The position numbers and the translations under genes are program-made. This document shows positions 15,201 through 28,815 of a stretch of 64,000 bases of DNA, in pieces (position 1 is the stretch's first letter; every line of letters begins with the position of its first letter). This DNA comes from Arcuatula senhousia. Its lineage: Eukaryota; Mollusca; Bivalvia; Mytilida; Mytilidae. Location: positions 1,459,001 through 1,523,000 of the forward strand of contig OZ020305.1 in assembly GCA_963971305.1 (NCBI GenBank), given 5' to 3'. Under the pieces are notes generated by a model. The model searched no databases. It was not told where the DNA came from and saw only the letters and a list, made by a program, of their open reading frames with translations.

Positions 15201-18200
15201 AGCAGTCCATTCCACCACAGACAATCTTACCTTTCCTGTGTTGAAGTCATACAGCCTTACTAAGCAGTCCATTCCACCACAGGCAATCTTACCTTTCCTG
15301 TGTTGAAGTCATACAGCCTTACTAAGCAGTCCATACCACCACAGGCAATCTTACCTTTCCTGTGTTGAAGTCATACAGCCTTACTAAGCAGTCCATTCCA
15401 CTACAGGCAATCTTACCTTTCCTGTGTTGAAGTCATACAGCCTTACTAAGCAGTCCATACCACCACAGGCAATCTTACCTTTCCTGTGTTGAAGTCATAC
15501 AGCCTTACTAAGCAGTCCATTCCACCACAGGCAATCTTACCTTTTCTGTGTTGAAGTCATACAGTCTTACTAAGCAGTCCATACCACCACAGACAATCTT
15601 ACCTTTCCTGTGTTGAAGTCATACAGCCTTACTAAGCAGTCCATACCACCACAGGCAATCTTACCTTTCCTGTGTTGAAGTCATACAGCCTTACTAAGCA
15701 GTCCATTCCACCACAGGCAATCTTACCTTTCCTGTGTTGAAGTCATACAGCCTTACTAAGCAGTCCATACCACCACAGGCAATCTTACCTTTCCTGTGTT
15801 GAAGTCATACAGCCTTACTAAGCAGTCCATTCCACCACAGGCAATCTTACCTTTCCTGTGTTGAAGTCATACAGCCTTACTAAGCAGTCCATACCACCAC
15901 AGGCAATCTTACCTTTCCTGTGTTGAAGTCATACAGCCTTACTAAGCAGTCCATACCACCACAGACAATCTTACCTTTCCTGTGTTGAAGTCATACAGCC
16001 TTACTAAGCAGTCCATTCCACCACAGACAATCCTACCTTTCCTGTGTTGAAGTCATACAGCCTTACTAAGCAGTCCATTCCACCACAGACAATCTTACCT
16101 TTCCTGTGTTGAAGTCATACAGCCTTACTAAGCAGTCCATTCCACCACAGGCAATCTTACCTTTCCTGTGTTGAAGTCATACAGCCTTACTAAGCAGTCC
16201 ATTCCACCACAGACAATCTTACCTTTCCTGTGTTGAAGTCATACAGCCTTACTAAGCAGTCCATTCCACCACAGGCAATCTTACCTTTCCTGTGTTGAAG
16301 TCATACAGCCTTACTAAGCAGTCCATTCCACTACAGGCAATCTTACCTTTCCTGTGTTGAAGTCATACAGCCTTACTAAGCAGTCCATACCACCACAGGC
16401 AATCTTACCTTTCCTGTGTTGAAGTCATACAGCCTTACTAAGCAGTCCATTCCACCACAGACAATCTTACCTTTCCTGTGTTGAAGTCATACAGCCTTAC
16501 TAAGCAGTCCATACCACCACAGGCAATCTTACCTTTTCTGTGTTGAAGTCATACAGTCTTACTAAGCAGTCCATACCACCACAGACAATCTTACCTTTCC
16601 TGTGTTGAAGTCATACAGCCTTACTAAGCAGTCCATACCACCACAGGCAATCTTACCTTTCCTGTGTTGAAGTCATACAGCCTTACTAAGCAGTCCATTC
16701 CACCACAGGCAATCTTACCTTTCCTGTGTTGAAGTCATACAGCCTTACTAAGCAGTCCATACCACCACAGGCAATCTTACCTTTCCTGTGTTGAAGTCAT
16801 ACAGCCTTACTAAGCAGTCCATTCCACCACAGGCAATCTTACCTTTCCTGTGTTGAAGTCATACAGCCTTACTAAGCAGTCCATACCACCACAGGCAATC
16901 TTACCTTTCCTGTGTTGAAGTCATACAGCCTTACTAAGCAGTCCATACCACCACAGACAATCTTACCTTTCCTGTGTTGAAGTCATACAGCCTTACTAAG
17001 CAGTCCATTCCACCACAGGCAATCTTACCTTTCCTGTGTTGAAGTCGAACAGCCTTACTAAGCAGTCCATTCCACCACAGGCAATCTTACCTTTCCTGTG
17101 TTGAAGTCATACAGCCTTACTAAGCAGTCCATACCACCACAGACAATCTTACCTTTCCTGTGTTGAAGTCATACAGCCTTACTAAGCAGTCCATTCCACC
17201 ACAGGCAATCTTACCTTTCCTGTGTTGAAGTCGTACAGCCTTACTAAGCAGTCCATTCCACCACAGGCAATCTTACCTTTCCTGTGTTGAAGTCGTACAG
17301 CCTTACTAAGCAGTCCATACCACCACAGACAATCTTACCTTTCCTGTGTTGAAGTCATACAGCCTTACTAAGCAGTCCATTCCACCACAGGCAATCTTAC
17401 CTTTCCTGTGTTGAAGTCGTACAGCCTTACTAAGCAGTCCATTCCACCACAGGCAATCTTACCTTTCCTGTGTTGAAGTCATACAGCCTTACTAAGCAGT
17501 CCATTCCACCACAGGCAATCTTACCTTTCCTGTGTTGAAGTCGTACAGCCTTACTAAGCAGTCCATACCACCACAGACAATCTTACCTTTCCTGTGTTGA
17601 AGTCATACAGCCTTACTAAGCAGTCCATACCACCACAGGCAATCTTACCTTTCCTGTGTTGAAGTCATACAGTCTTACTAAGCAGTCCATTCCACCACAG
17701 GCAATCTTACCTTTCCTGTGTTGAAGTCGTACAGCCTTACTAAGCAGGCAATCTTACCTTTCCTGTGTTGAAGTCATACAGTCTTACTAAGCAGTCCATT
17801 CCACCACAGGCAATCTTACCTTTCCTGTGTTGAAGTCATACAGCCTTACTAAGCAGTCCATACCACCACAGGCAATCTTACCTTTCCTGTGTTGAAGTCA
17901 TACAGTCTTACTAAGCAGTCCATACCACCACAGGCAATCTTACCTTTCCTGTGTTGAAGTCATACAGCCTTACTTAGCAGTCCATACCACCACAGGCAAT
18001 CTTACCTTTCCTGTGTTGAAGTCGTACAGCCTCACTAAGCAGTCCATTCCACCACAGGCAATCTTACCTTTCCTGTGTTGAAGTCGTACAGCCTTACTTA
18101 GCAGTCCATTCCACCACAGGCAATCTTACCTTTCCTGTGATGAAGTCGTACAGCCTTACTAAGCAGTCCATACCACCACAGGCAATCTTACCTTTCCTGT

Positions 18201-19946
18201 GTTGAAGTCATACAGCCTTACTAAGCAGTCCATACCACCACAGGCAATCTTACCTTTCCTGTGTTGAAGTCATACAGCCTTACTAAGCAGTCCATTCCAC
18301 CACAGGCAATCTTACCTTTCCTGTGTTGAAGTCGTACAGCCTTACTAAGCAGTCCATTCCACCACAGGCAATCTTACCTTTCCTGTGTTGAAGTCGTACA
18401 GCCTTACTAAGCAGGCAATCTTACCTTTCCTGTGTTGAAGTCATACAGCCTTACTAAGCAGTCCATTCCACCACAGGCAATCTTACCTTTCCTGTGTTGA
18501 AGTCATACAGCCTTACTAAGCAGTCCATACCACCACAGGCAATCTTACCTTTCCTGTGTTGAAGTCATACAGCCTTACTAAGCAGTCCATTCCACCACAG
18601 GCAATCTTACCTTTCCTGTGTTGAAGTTGTACAGCCTTACTAAGCAGTCCATTCCACCACAGGCAATCTTACCTTTCCTGTGTTGAAGTCATACAGTCTT
18701 ACTAAGCAGTCCATTCCACCACAGGCAATCTTACCTTTCCTGTGTTGAAGTCGTACAGCCTTACTAAGCAGTCCATTCCACCACAGGCAATCTTACCTTT
18801 CCTGTGTTGAAGTCATACAGCCTTACTAAGCAGTCCATACCACCACAGGCAATCTTACCTTTCCTGTGTTGAAGTCATACAGCCTTACTAAGCAGTCCAT
18901 TCCACCACAGGCAATCTTACCTTTCCTGTGTTGAAGTCATACAGTCTTACTAAGCAGTCCATTCCACCACAGGCAATCTTACCTTTCCTGTGTTGAAGTC
19001 GTACAGCCTTACTAAGCAGTCCATTCCACCACAGGCAATCTTACCTTTCCTGTGTTGAAGTCATACAGTCTTACTAAGCAGTCCATTCCACCACAGGCAA
19101 TCTTACATTTCCTGTGTTGAAGTCGTACAGCCTTACTAAGCAGTCCATTCCACCACAGGCAATCTTACCTTTCCTGTGTTGAAGTCATACAGCCTTACTA
19201 AGCAGTCCATACCACCACAGGCAATCTTACCTTTCCTGTGTTGAAGTCATACAGCCTTACTAAGCAGTCCATACCACCACAGGCAATCTTACCTTTCCTG
19301 TGTTGAAGTCATACAGCCTTACTAAGCAGTCCATACCACCACAGGCAATCTTACCTTTCCTGTGTTGAAGTCATACAGCCTTACTAAGCAGTCCATACCA
19401 CCACAGACAATCTTACCTTTCCTGTGTTGAAGTCGTACAGCCTTACTAAGCAGTCCATACCACCACAGGCAATCTTACCTTTCCTGTGTTGAAGTCATAC
19501 AGCCTTACTAAGCAGTCCATACCACCACAGGCAATCTTACCTTTCCTGTGTTGAAGTCATACAGCCTTACTAAGCAGTCCATTCCACCACAGGCAATCTT
19601 ACCTTTCCTGTGTTGAAGTCATACAGCCTTACTAAGCAGTCCATACCACCACAGGCAATCTTACCTTTCCTGTGTTGAAGTCATACAGCCTTACTAAGCA
19701 GTCCATTCCACCACAGGCAATCTTACCTTTCCTGTGTTGAAGTCATACAGCCTTACTAAGCAGTCCATACCACCACAGGCAATCTTACCTTTCCTGTGTT
19801 GAAGTCATACAGCCTTACTAAGCAGTCCATACCACCACAGGCAATCTTACCTTTCCTGTGTTGAAGTCATACAGCCTTACTAAGCAGTCCATACCACCAC
19901 AGGCAAAATACCTGCTGTCCTTGGATATGGCAACACATGAGACTGG
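219..19946 (-). CDS. TEP1: TEP1 WD40 propeller exons (12 exons)
   Basis: Exons 19946-19851, 12917-12793, 12097-11948, 11669-11564, 6750-6631, 6108-6010, 5653-5509, 4886-4783, 4276-4125, 2813-2708, 1541-1416 and 326-219 encode window residues about 927-1405. WD40 signatures recur: GH dipeptides followed by WD-type ends such as [45 protein letters not shown] and [10 protein letters not shown]. The phrase [16 protein letters not shown] and the phrase [11 protein letters not shown] match mammalian TEP1 closely, which fixes the family. The array should form beta-propellers that dock TEP1 on the vault cap (family knowledge). The exon at 1416-1541 is easily missed because it is the head of a 138-bp repeat array. 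The introns hold the LTR element and the 62-bp satellite. Propellers probably continue past the left edge. Confidence 0.93.
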
Positions 19947-22900
19947 CTATAAATCAAAAGGAAATTTATTAATGTGTTATTTCCATGTACATTTGTTAAG
20001 CAACAAGGGGTTAATGCATTATTTTAGTGAGAATAATATGTTTTTGTAGAGAAAGTCTGCCAAATGTCATGAGATCCAAAATATGATGGACTGAAAATAA
20101 TTTGTCACTTAAAAGCATTGTCTGGAATTTCCAAAAGAAATCTGCACATGCTGAAAAATGACGAGAAATACTTGCAAATCATTCCTTACCATATCCTACC
20201 ATCAATCCAAATTATATCTTATATTCTTCAAATGGAATGGATTTTATTTTTGTATCTACTCAAGCTTTAATTTTATTCCAGGTTGTTTTTGTTATGAAGC
20301 AAAAAAAGAAAAAAAGAGCTGTTTATGGTCCTTATCACTGGTAATGAGATCTTGTCATATTCCTTTCTTAATTTTCTAACTTTAAATGGTCCAAAAAAAT
20401 GTAATACTGTTGCAACATGTAATTTTTTACCTGAGGAAGATTGCTTAGGGTCATATAACAGGGGTCAGCTGAGTTTGGTTTATTATTCCATGACATGTAC
20501 CCTGTGGATGACAGATTACCACTCTGAACGGCTTTATAGACTGGTGATGTGTCTGGTTCATTTTTGGCTTGCTGCCAAGTCAAGGCTGGGTAACTACAGA
20601 ATAAAATTGAGATTGAAACAGAACATTAATTTTTCTAATCTTATTAATATTTTCACTGCCTGTTATCTGACATTCACCATTTAAATACCAAGGTTTTTGC
20701 TATGTAATTAAATCAAGCCAAATAGAAATCCCTAATTAAGTCAAATTGATTAATTTAATGGTACCATTTTGAGAGGGTTGTCCCCCCTTTTCCGCCAAAA
20801 ATTTGTTTTAGTACAGATTTTTTTCAAATTGGTCTGGAACACCCCCCCCTCCGCCACCCCATTTTGTCCACAGTAGACTGTATGTGAGATTTCTGAATCC
20901 GCCACTGACATTGAAGGCTCTGTCTGTTTTCTAATGTGAAGTGTAGCAGAAATGTAATGTGAAGTACATATATTCCACATCTAGTTTTCTTCTTTAATTT
21001 TTAACTAATCCGCCACTGACATTGAAGGCTCTGTCTGTTTTCTAATGTGAAGTGTAGCAGAAATGTAATGTGAAGTACATATATTCCACATCTAGTTTTC
21101 TTCTTTAATTTTTAACTAATCCGCCACTGACATTGAAGGCTCTTACTGTTTTCTAATGTGAAGTGTAGCAGAAATGTAATGTGAAGTACACATATTCCAC
21201 GTCTAGTTTTCTTCTTTAATTTTTAACTAATCCGCCACTGACATTGAAGGCTCTTACTGTTTTCTAATGTGAAGTGTAGCAGGAATGTAATGTGAAGTAC
21301 ACATATTCCACGTCTAGTTTTCATCTTTAATTTTTAACTAATCCGCCACTGACATTGAAGGCTCTTACTGTTTTCTAATGTGAAGTGTAGCAGGAATGTA
21401 ATGTGAAGTACACATATTCCACGTCTAGTTTTCTTCTTTAATTTTTAACTAATCCGCCACTGACATTGAAGGCTCTTACTGTTTTCTAATGTGAAGTGTA
21501 GCAGGAATGTAATGTGAAGTACACATATTCCACGTCTAGTTTTCTTCTTTAATTTTTAACTAATCCGCCACTGACATTGAAGGCTCTTACTGTTTTCTAA
21601 TGTGAAGTGTAGCAGGAATGTAATGTGAAGTACACATATTCCACGTCTAGTTTTCATCTTTAATTTTTAACTAATCCGCCACTGACATTGAAGGCTCTTA
21701 CTGTTTTCTAATGTGAAGTGTAGCAGGAATGTAATGTGAAGTACACATATTCCACGTCTAGTTTTCTTCTTTAATTTTTAACTAATCCGCCACTGACATT
21801 GAAGGCTCTTACTGTTTTCTAATGTGAAGTGTAGCAGGAATGTAATGTGAAGTACACATATTCCACGTCTAGTTTTCTTCTTTAATTTTTAACTAATCCG
21901 CCACTGACATTGAAGGCTCTTACTGTTTTCTAATGTGAAGTGTAGCAGAAATGTAATGTGAAGTACACATATTCCACGTCTAGTTTTCTTCTTTAATTTT
22001 TAACTAATCCGCCACTGACATTGAAGGCTCTTACTGTTTTCTAATGTGAAGTGTAGCAGGAATGTAATATGAAGTACACATATATTATATATTATATATT
22101 TTCGAGTACTGGAATATGTGTTGGAAAGACACAGTTTACATATTTCAAAAATTTGACAACGTTTGGCTGTTTCTTTAGAAATTGATAAATTTATCTGTTC
22201 GGTCATTGTTGTTTCTACTCCTAGCGTGTCTGATGAAGGTTAATCCAGAAAAGCGCTTCACACGCAGTGAAATTTTGCTTTTGTACATTTATTAAAATCA
22301 TTTCAATATGTGGATCGTGTCCTTTTGGCACATATTCCATATTCTTTCGTTTTTAATATTCCACATCTAGTTTTCTTCTTTAATTCTTAACTAATCCGCA
22401 GCTGACATTGAAGGCTCTGTCTGTTTTCTAATCTGATTTGATTTTTAAGTTTACATATTCCAAATCTAGTTTTCTTCTTTAATTTTTAAATAACCAATTT
22501 TCTACGTTATTGTCTTACTTGTTCAGTATGTGTATCTGTCGGGACACAAACAGTTTAAACTCCTTCACTTCCTCTGTGTTCATTATCTTGTTCTGTTCAC
22601 GTTCTGTCATCTTACTTGTCAATTCTACAATTTAAAAATATTCTGTGAAAGAAGTAAATAGGGACAAGTGTAACAGCATCATTTAATGGATTTTTGAATT
22701 TGAAGTTTTTAATTCTATTCATTCAAATATTTTTACACTGTGTATTACATTTCAAGGTTTGCTTTGGCCATGAAAACCACAATATTGGTCAAAAAGAACA
22801 TTCACAAATGAACAATGGAAAATATCTTTGTAATCATCCATGAGTTGTGTGTCCAACCCCTGTAAGCTGACATTTGGTGTGTCCTTCACCATTTAACTGA

Positions 22901-25900
22901 CCTGTGCATGTTTTATGGACACTGTGTCATGTACACTTATGCCACATCTTATTATTATTTTGTAGATATTTCTTTCCTTTATCTTGGTAATCATCCATGA
23001 GTTGTGTAGCCAACCCCAGCTGACATTTGGTGTGTCCTTCACCATTTATCTGACCTGTGCATGTTTTATGGACACTGTGTCATGTAAACTTATTCCACAC
23101 CTCAATATTATCTCGTAGATACCTTTATCCTGGTAATCATCCATGAGTTGTGTAGCCAACCCCAGCTGACATTTGGTGTGTATAAAATCCAGATTACACA
23201 GTAGGTTCTTCAGCTCTCTAAACTCACTACAGTTTACCTGTAATTATACACAACACATTTCACACCTGTCTTAAAATAAACAACCAATCCCAAATTTAAG
23301 AATCCACAAATTGACACTTTTTCATCAAACCACAAAAATTGGTACCCATGAAAAAAAAATGAATCCACAGTAAACTCTAAAAAATGGTCCTCAATAGTTG
23401 TAAACCATTTGAATAAAACATCTAAATACATCCCTATTATAAAAATACCATTTTTACAAAAAAGAAATCTAGAAAACCTGAAATGTTAACTTCAATCTTC
23501 TACAAACACAGATTTTGATCTTTTCTCTGATTATCCAAACTTTTGCAGGTGAATACATCTGTAGCTGTATAACTTACCAGGTGATATGGAAGTTCTGTGA
23601 AAGCTCTTGGGTTAACTCCCTTGAAACTGTAGGACTTGTCTGGATCAGCTAACTGGAAAAAGTACCCTGGAAAATAAAGTAAATACATGTACTTGAATTT
23701 GTATGAAATTGTTAAGCTATAGCACTAAGCTATTTAAGAACCACAAATAATGGCTAAACCTGAAGAATTATGATTGCTGCCTCAAATTAAACCTCTGATT
23801 TTTTTTAATCTAAACAGTACATAGTATAGTATGCAGAACAGTTATCTGTTTAAAATTGCAAAAAAAGTCTCTTTCAATTTAGGCATCTTTAATTGTAACA
23901 ACAGTTTTTTTGAAACAATATTTCAGGATTCCAATAAAAAGTGAGACAATGCCCACACTGGAAACAAATATTTGTTTTTATTCCTTAACATAGTAATATG
24001 CATAATATAAACTGTATTTGTTTTAGCAACAAGACCAATCGATGTCTGGCCCTGCGTTGCATGGCAAAATGTTGAACCCTGTACGTTTTAGGCCAAATAT
24101 GGACAGTAAATAGTTTTTGACACTTGCATCCTATGGTGGACTGACAAAGCATATTAGTCACATGCAACCCAATTTACATGATTTATATAGACTGACAATG
24201 AATATATAGAAAAAAAAATTAAGATCCTTATATCTAACAAGAATATAAAACAAGAACTAAAGTTATTGTGGAAAACAAGTTAAAATATCATTTTTCCGCC
24301 CTTTTTGGCTCTTTATTTTAATACGAAAAAAGAGGGGACACCCAAAATCAACCTAATCCTTACTTTTATGGCAAGTAATGTAACTGTAAAGTTTCAAGGC
24401 ATTTGGTTGACCTGAACAAAAGTTAGATTGTGAAAACAAATATAAAAGTTGCTTTTTTGGCCCTTTTTGGGACCCTTTTGTATAAGCAAAAAAAGAAGGG
24501 ACACCCAAAATCAACCTAATCCTTCCTTTTATTGTTAGAAACATAACTGTAAAGTTTCATGGCCTTTGCTCAACCTGAACAAAAGTTATTGTGGAAACAA
24601 ATATAAAAGTCACTTTTTTGGCCCCTTTAGGACCCCTAATTTCTAAACGGAAAAAGAGGGGACACCCAAAATCAGCCCATTCCTTCTTTTTGTAGTAAGT
24701 ATCATTACTGTAAAGTTTCATAGCATTTTGTCAACCAGAACAAAAGTTATTGTGGAAACAAATAAAAAAATTGCCTTTTTGGCCCCTAATTTCTAAACCA
24801 AATTATAAAATGATCCCAAAAGGGGAGGTGCACATCTTCAATATACCTGTAATCACTGTGTAAAATTTCAGAAAGATATAGTGTTTGGTTTTTGAGATTC
24901 AGATTACACAAGTCAGGCAGCCCATAGTGCGACGGACGGACAGACAGAGTGACCGGACTACTAGAATTATACTTTCATAGGAGGTTTTATCAGATACATA
25001 CCTGCTAACAAACTATGGTATCTAGTTTCCAGCTCTGATCCCTTCATGTACCTCTGTCTCACAGCAGTATCAATGTCTTTGTGAGCCAGTGTTAATCGAC
25101 TGTTCCTAAAACAAAGACAATATATTCATAGAAACATTCAAATCTTCTTAAAATGTAAGCCAGTATTAGTGTACTGACCCAAAACAATGGTAATATTATT
25201 AGAGAAACATTCAAACCATCTTTACTTAAGCAATCCCTTTACAAGTCACCCATGTATATTTAGACTATATTCATAAAAACATTCAAGTTACATGTATCTG
25301 AAATTTGAGATAGCACTGCACTTTCATGATTACTTTTCGTGGGGTATAAATATTCATGGTTTTCATAAGTGACCTTTACCCATGAAATTTGAAATCCCAT
25401 GAAAAGGAAATTTAACATGGATCAGTATTTTGCAAACTTCAGATAAAACAAGTAATACTGTGAGCGAGCTCACAAAAGGATAACCCCGCTTAATATTGGA
25501 CTCTCAAGTCCAGTTATCTCCCCTCAATGATAACCGAGAGCAATATAAAGTCTTCATGCAAATCTACAGATGATGTACTTCCTTCATGTAAAGTTTCATC
25601 AAAATCCATCAAGCAGTTTAGGAGGAGTTGCGCTTACAGGGTTCCCATTGAATAATGTATTTAAAAAGTGTAAGTCCAATTATCTCCCCTGAATGATGTC
25701 TGATTGCGATGAAAATTCTTCATGCACATCTACATATGATGTACTTCCTTCATGTAAAGTTTCATCAAAATCTTTCATGTGGTTTAGGAGGAGTTGTGCT
25801 TTCGAGGTCTCCCATTGTATAATGTATTTTAAAAGTCTAAGTCCAATTATCTCCCCTGAATGATGTCCGAATGCGATGAAAATTCTTCATGCACATCTAC

Positions 25901-28777
25901 ATATGATGTACTTCCTTCATATCAAGTTTCAACAAAATCTTTCAAGAGGTTTAGGAGGAGTTGCGCTTACAAGTTATGTGGCAAACGGACAGACAGACAG
26001 ACAGACAGGGTGTTTCCTTTACACCCCCCAAACTTTGTTTGAAGGGGGTATAAAAAAATTAAGAATCCACAAATAGAACCTTTCCCATCAAACCACGAAA
26101 ATTACTACCCATCAATCTGAAGAATTATTCTACTGTTCCTAGAACATCCATCTTGATTTTTATAGCTTACAAACTATCCGTAGGATTCAGAAATGTCTCA
26201 AGTGACCGTCTTAGATCTGAAGAGAGCTGAATATTTCTAATGTCATCCATCTTGATTGATTGATTGATTGACTGACTTACCAACTATCCGTAGGATTCAG
26301 AAATGTCTCGAGTGACCGTCTTAAATGACCAAACACAGCTGTAGGCAACATCTGATCTGGGGAGAGATGAATATTTCTAACATCGTCCATCTTGAATCTA
26401 CCTGTATCTATCAGACCATGTAAACTGAGGAGATCATGTAATTCTTCTACTTCCAAACCTGCAAGAGATAAAAACAGGGCATGTGAACAGACAAAGTGAC
26501 AGACAGACAGACAGAGCACAATCAATGATTTTCTCAATCTGCTACAATTTTTCTATGACAAAACAACTAAATGAACCAATTTTTAAATCTGTACCCTATT
26601 CTCAACATGCAGTCAAAACTGAAATTAACAGTGCCCTTATTTAAAGACTCAAAGCTCCATTTTATATGACATCACAATATGTCTTAATTGATACATTAAA
26701 CACTATATCTTACAAAACATACAGAATGTAAGCAAACATCCTTGTCCAATTAAGGAGATACGCACCTGAAAATAAAAGTTATTAAATGTTCCTAACAAGT
26801 GTGGCCACTAAAAGTATGTCTCGCCTGCCGGCACCATCGCTAAAATCAACTACCTAAGCTTTCATTTCTTGATATAAACACAAAGTGTCAGTATACCTAA
26901 TAACAGATGCCTAGTTATTGTACTTTTCAAGCAATCCATTGTCCACACAAGTATTACAAAAAGTTTTCTGTCTGACAAAAACCTAAGTTCACAGAGTCAC
27001 TGGAGTGTAAAAATGGGGTCATGGTCACATGGCATGGTGACAGTTGCGTTGTCCATAACTGCAACTGTCTGTTTACCCAATATCAGATGCCTAGCTATTA
27101 TAACTTTTCAGCAATTCATCGTCCATAAAAGTCTTACAAAAAAGTTTTTCGGCCTGAAAAAGACCGAAGTTCACAGATTCACTGGAGCGTGAAAATGAGG
27201 TCAGGGTCACACGGCATGGTGACAGTTGCATAGACCATAACCTGAACTGTCTGTATACTAAATATCAGATGCCTAGCTATTATACTTTTCAAGCAATTCA
27301 TCGTCCACAAAAGTCTTACAAAAAAGTTTACAGCCTGAAAAAAGACCGAAGTTCACAGAGTCACTGGAGCGTGAAAATTGGGTCAGGGTCAAACGGCATG
27401 GTAACAGTTGCGTAGACCATAACCTGAACTATCTGTATATCAAATATCAGATGCATAGCTATTATACTTTTCAAGCAATTCATTGTCCACAAAAGTCTTA
27501 CAAAAAAGTTTACGACGCCGCCGCCGCTGCCGTCGCCACCGCCGGAAAGTAATACCTATGTCTCGCCTTCCGCAACTATTCGTCGCAGGAGAGACAAAAA
27601 TTGTCTCTTTTGTTAGAACAAGACCAATTGATGTCTGGCCCTGCTTCGCAGGGCAAAACATTGAACCCTCTACATTCTAGGCCCAATATGGACAATCAAA
27701 ATATTTTGACAGTTGCATCCTATGGTAGACTTACGAAGCATATTTGTCACATATGCCACCCAATATTGTAAAAATAGACAAAAAAAATAGTTTCTATTTT
27801 TTTCCCTTTTGGTCCCCTTATTGCTAAACAGAAAAGGTGGGTCAAGAAAAATTGTATCCTCCATTTTGTATCCATTATATGACCAAAACTAACTAGTAAA
27901 AAAAAAATCTAAATCGGTTCATAAATAAAAAATGTCGCATTTTTGCCCCTTTTGGGCCCCTCGTTTCTAAACAAATGGAGAGGGGACACCCAAAATCATC
28001 CCCACCCTTTAATTTATGGTGAGTAACACTACTGTAAAGTTTCATAGCATTTGGTCAACCAAAACAAGTTATTGTGGAAACAAAAAGTTGCTTTTTTTGT
28101 CACCTTTAGGACCCTTAGTTTTTAATCAACAAAAGTCAGCCCAATCCTTCTTTTTATGGTAAGTAACATTACTGTAAAGTTTCATAGCATTTGGTCAATC
28201 AATACAAAAGTTATTGTGGAAAAAATTTTAAAAGTCGCTTTTTTTTGCCCCTTTTGGGCCTCTAATTTCTTAACGAAAAAAGAGGGGACACCCAAAATCA
28301 GCCCAACCCTTTCTCTTATGGTAAGTAACATTACTGTAAAGTTTCTTAGCATTTGGTCAACCAGAACAAAAGTTATTGTGGAAACAAATAAAAAAGTCAC
28401 TTTTTTGGTCCCTTTAGGACCCCTAATTTCTTAACAAAAAAAGAGGGGACACCCAAAATTAGCCCAACCCTTTCTTTTATGGTAAGTAATATTACTGTAA
28501 AGTTTCATAGCATTTGGTCAACCAGAACAAAAGTTATTGTGGAAAAAATTAAAAAGTCGCTTTTTTGGCCCCTTTTGGGCCCCTAATTTCTAAACGAAAT
28601 AATAAAATGACCCCAAAAGGGGCGGTGCACATCTTCGATATATCTGTAATCACTGTGTAAAATTTCAGAAAGATCTAGTGTTTGGTTTTTGAGATTCAGA
28701 TTACACAAGACAGGCACTCCATAGCGGGACGGACGGACAGACGGACAGACGGACAGACGGATGGAGTGACCCGACTA

Positions 28778-28815
<38 letters not shown>

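Noticed and set aside
13495..19904. CRISPR-like regular array
   Set aside because: Units are contiguous with no unique spacers, the sequence is a eukaryotic exon-intron border, and the setting is an animal gene.
27440..27680. Arginine-rich frames on both strands
   Set aside because: They come from the CCGCCG tract at the right end of family C.
28156..28434. Repetitive frames on both strands in family A
   Set aside because: They follow the 140-bp unit and show no domain; unit copies carry stops and shifts.
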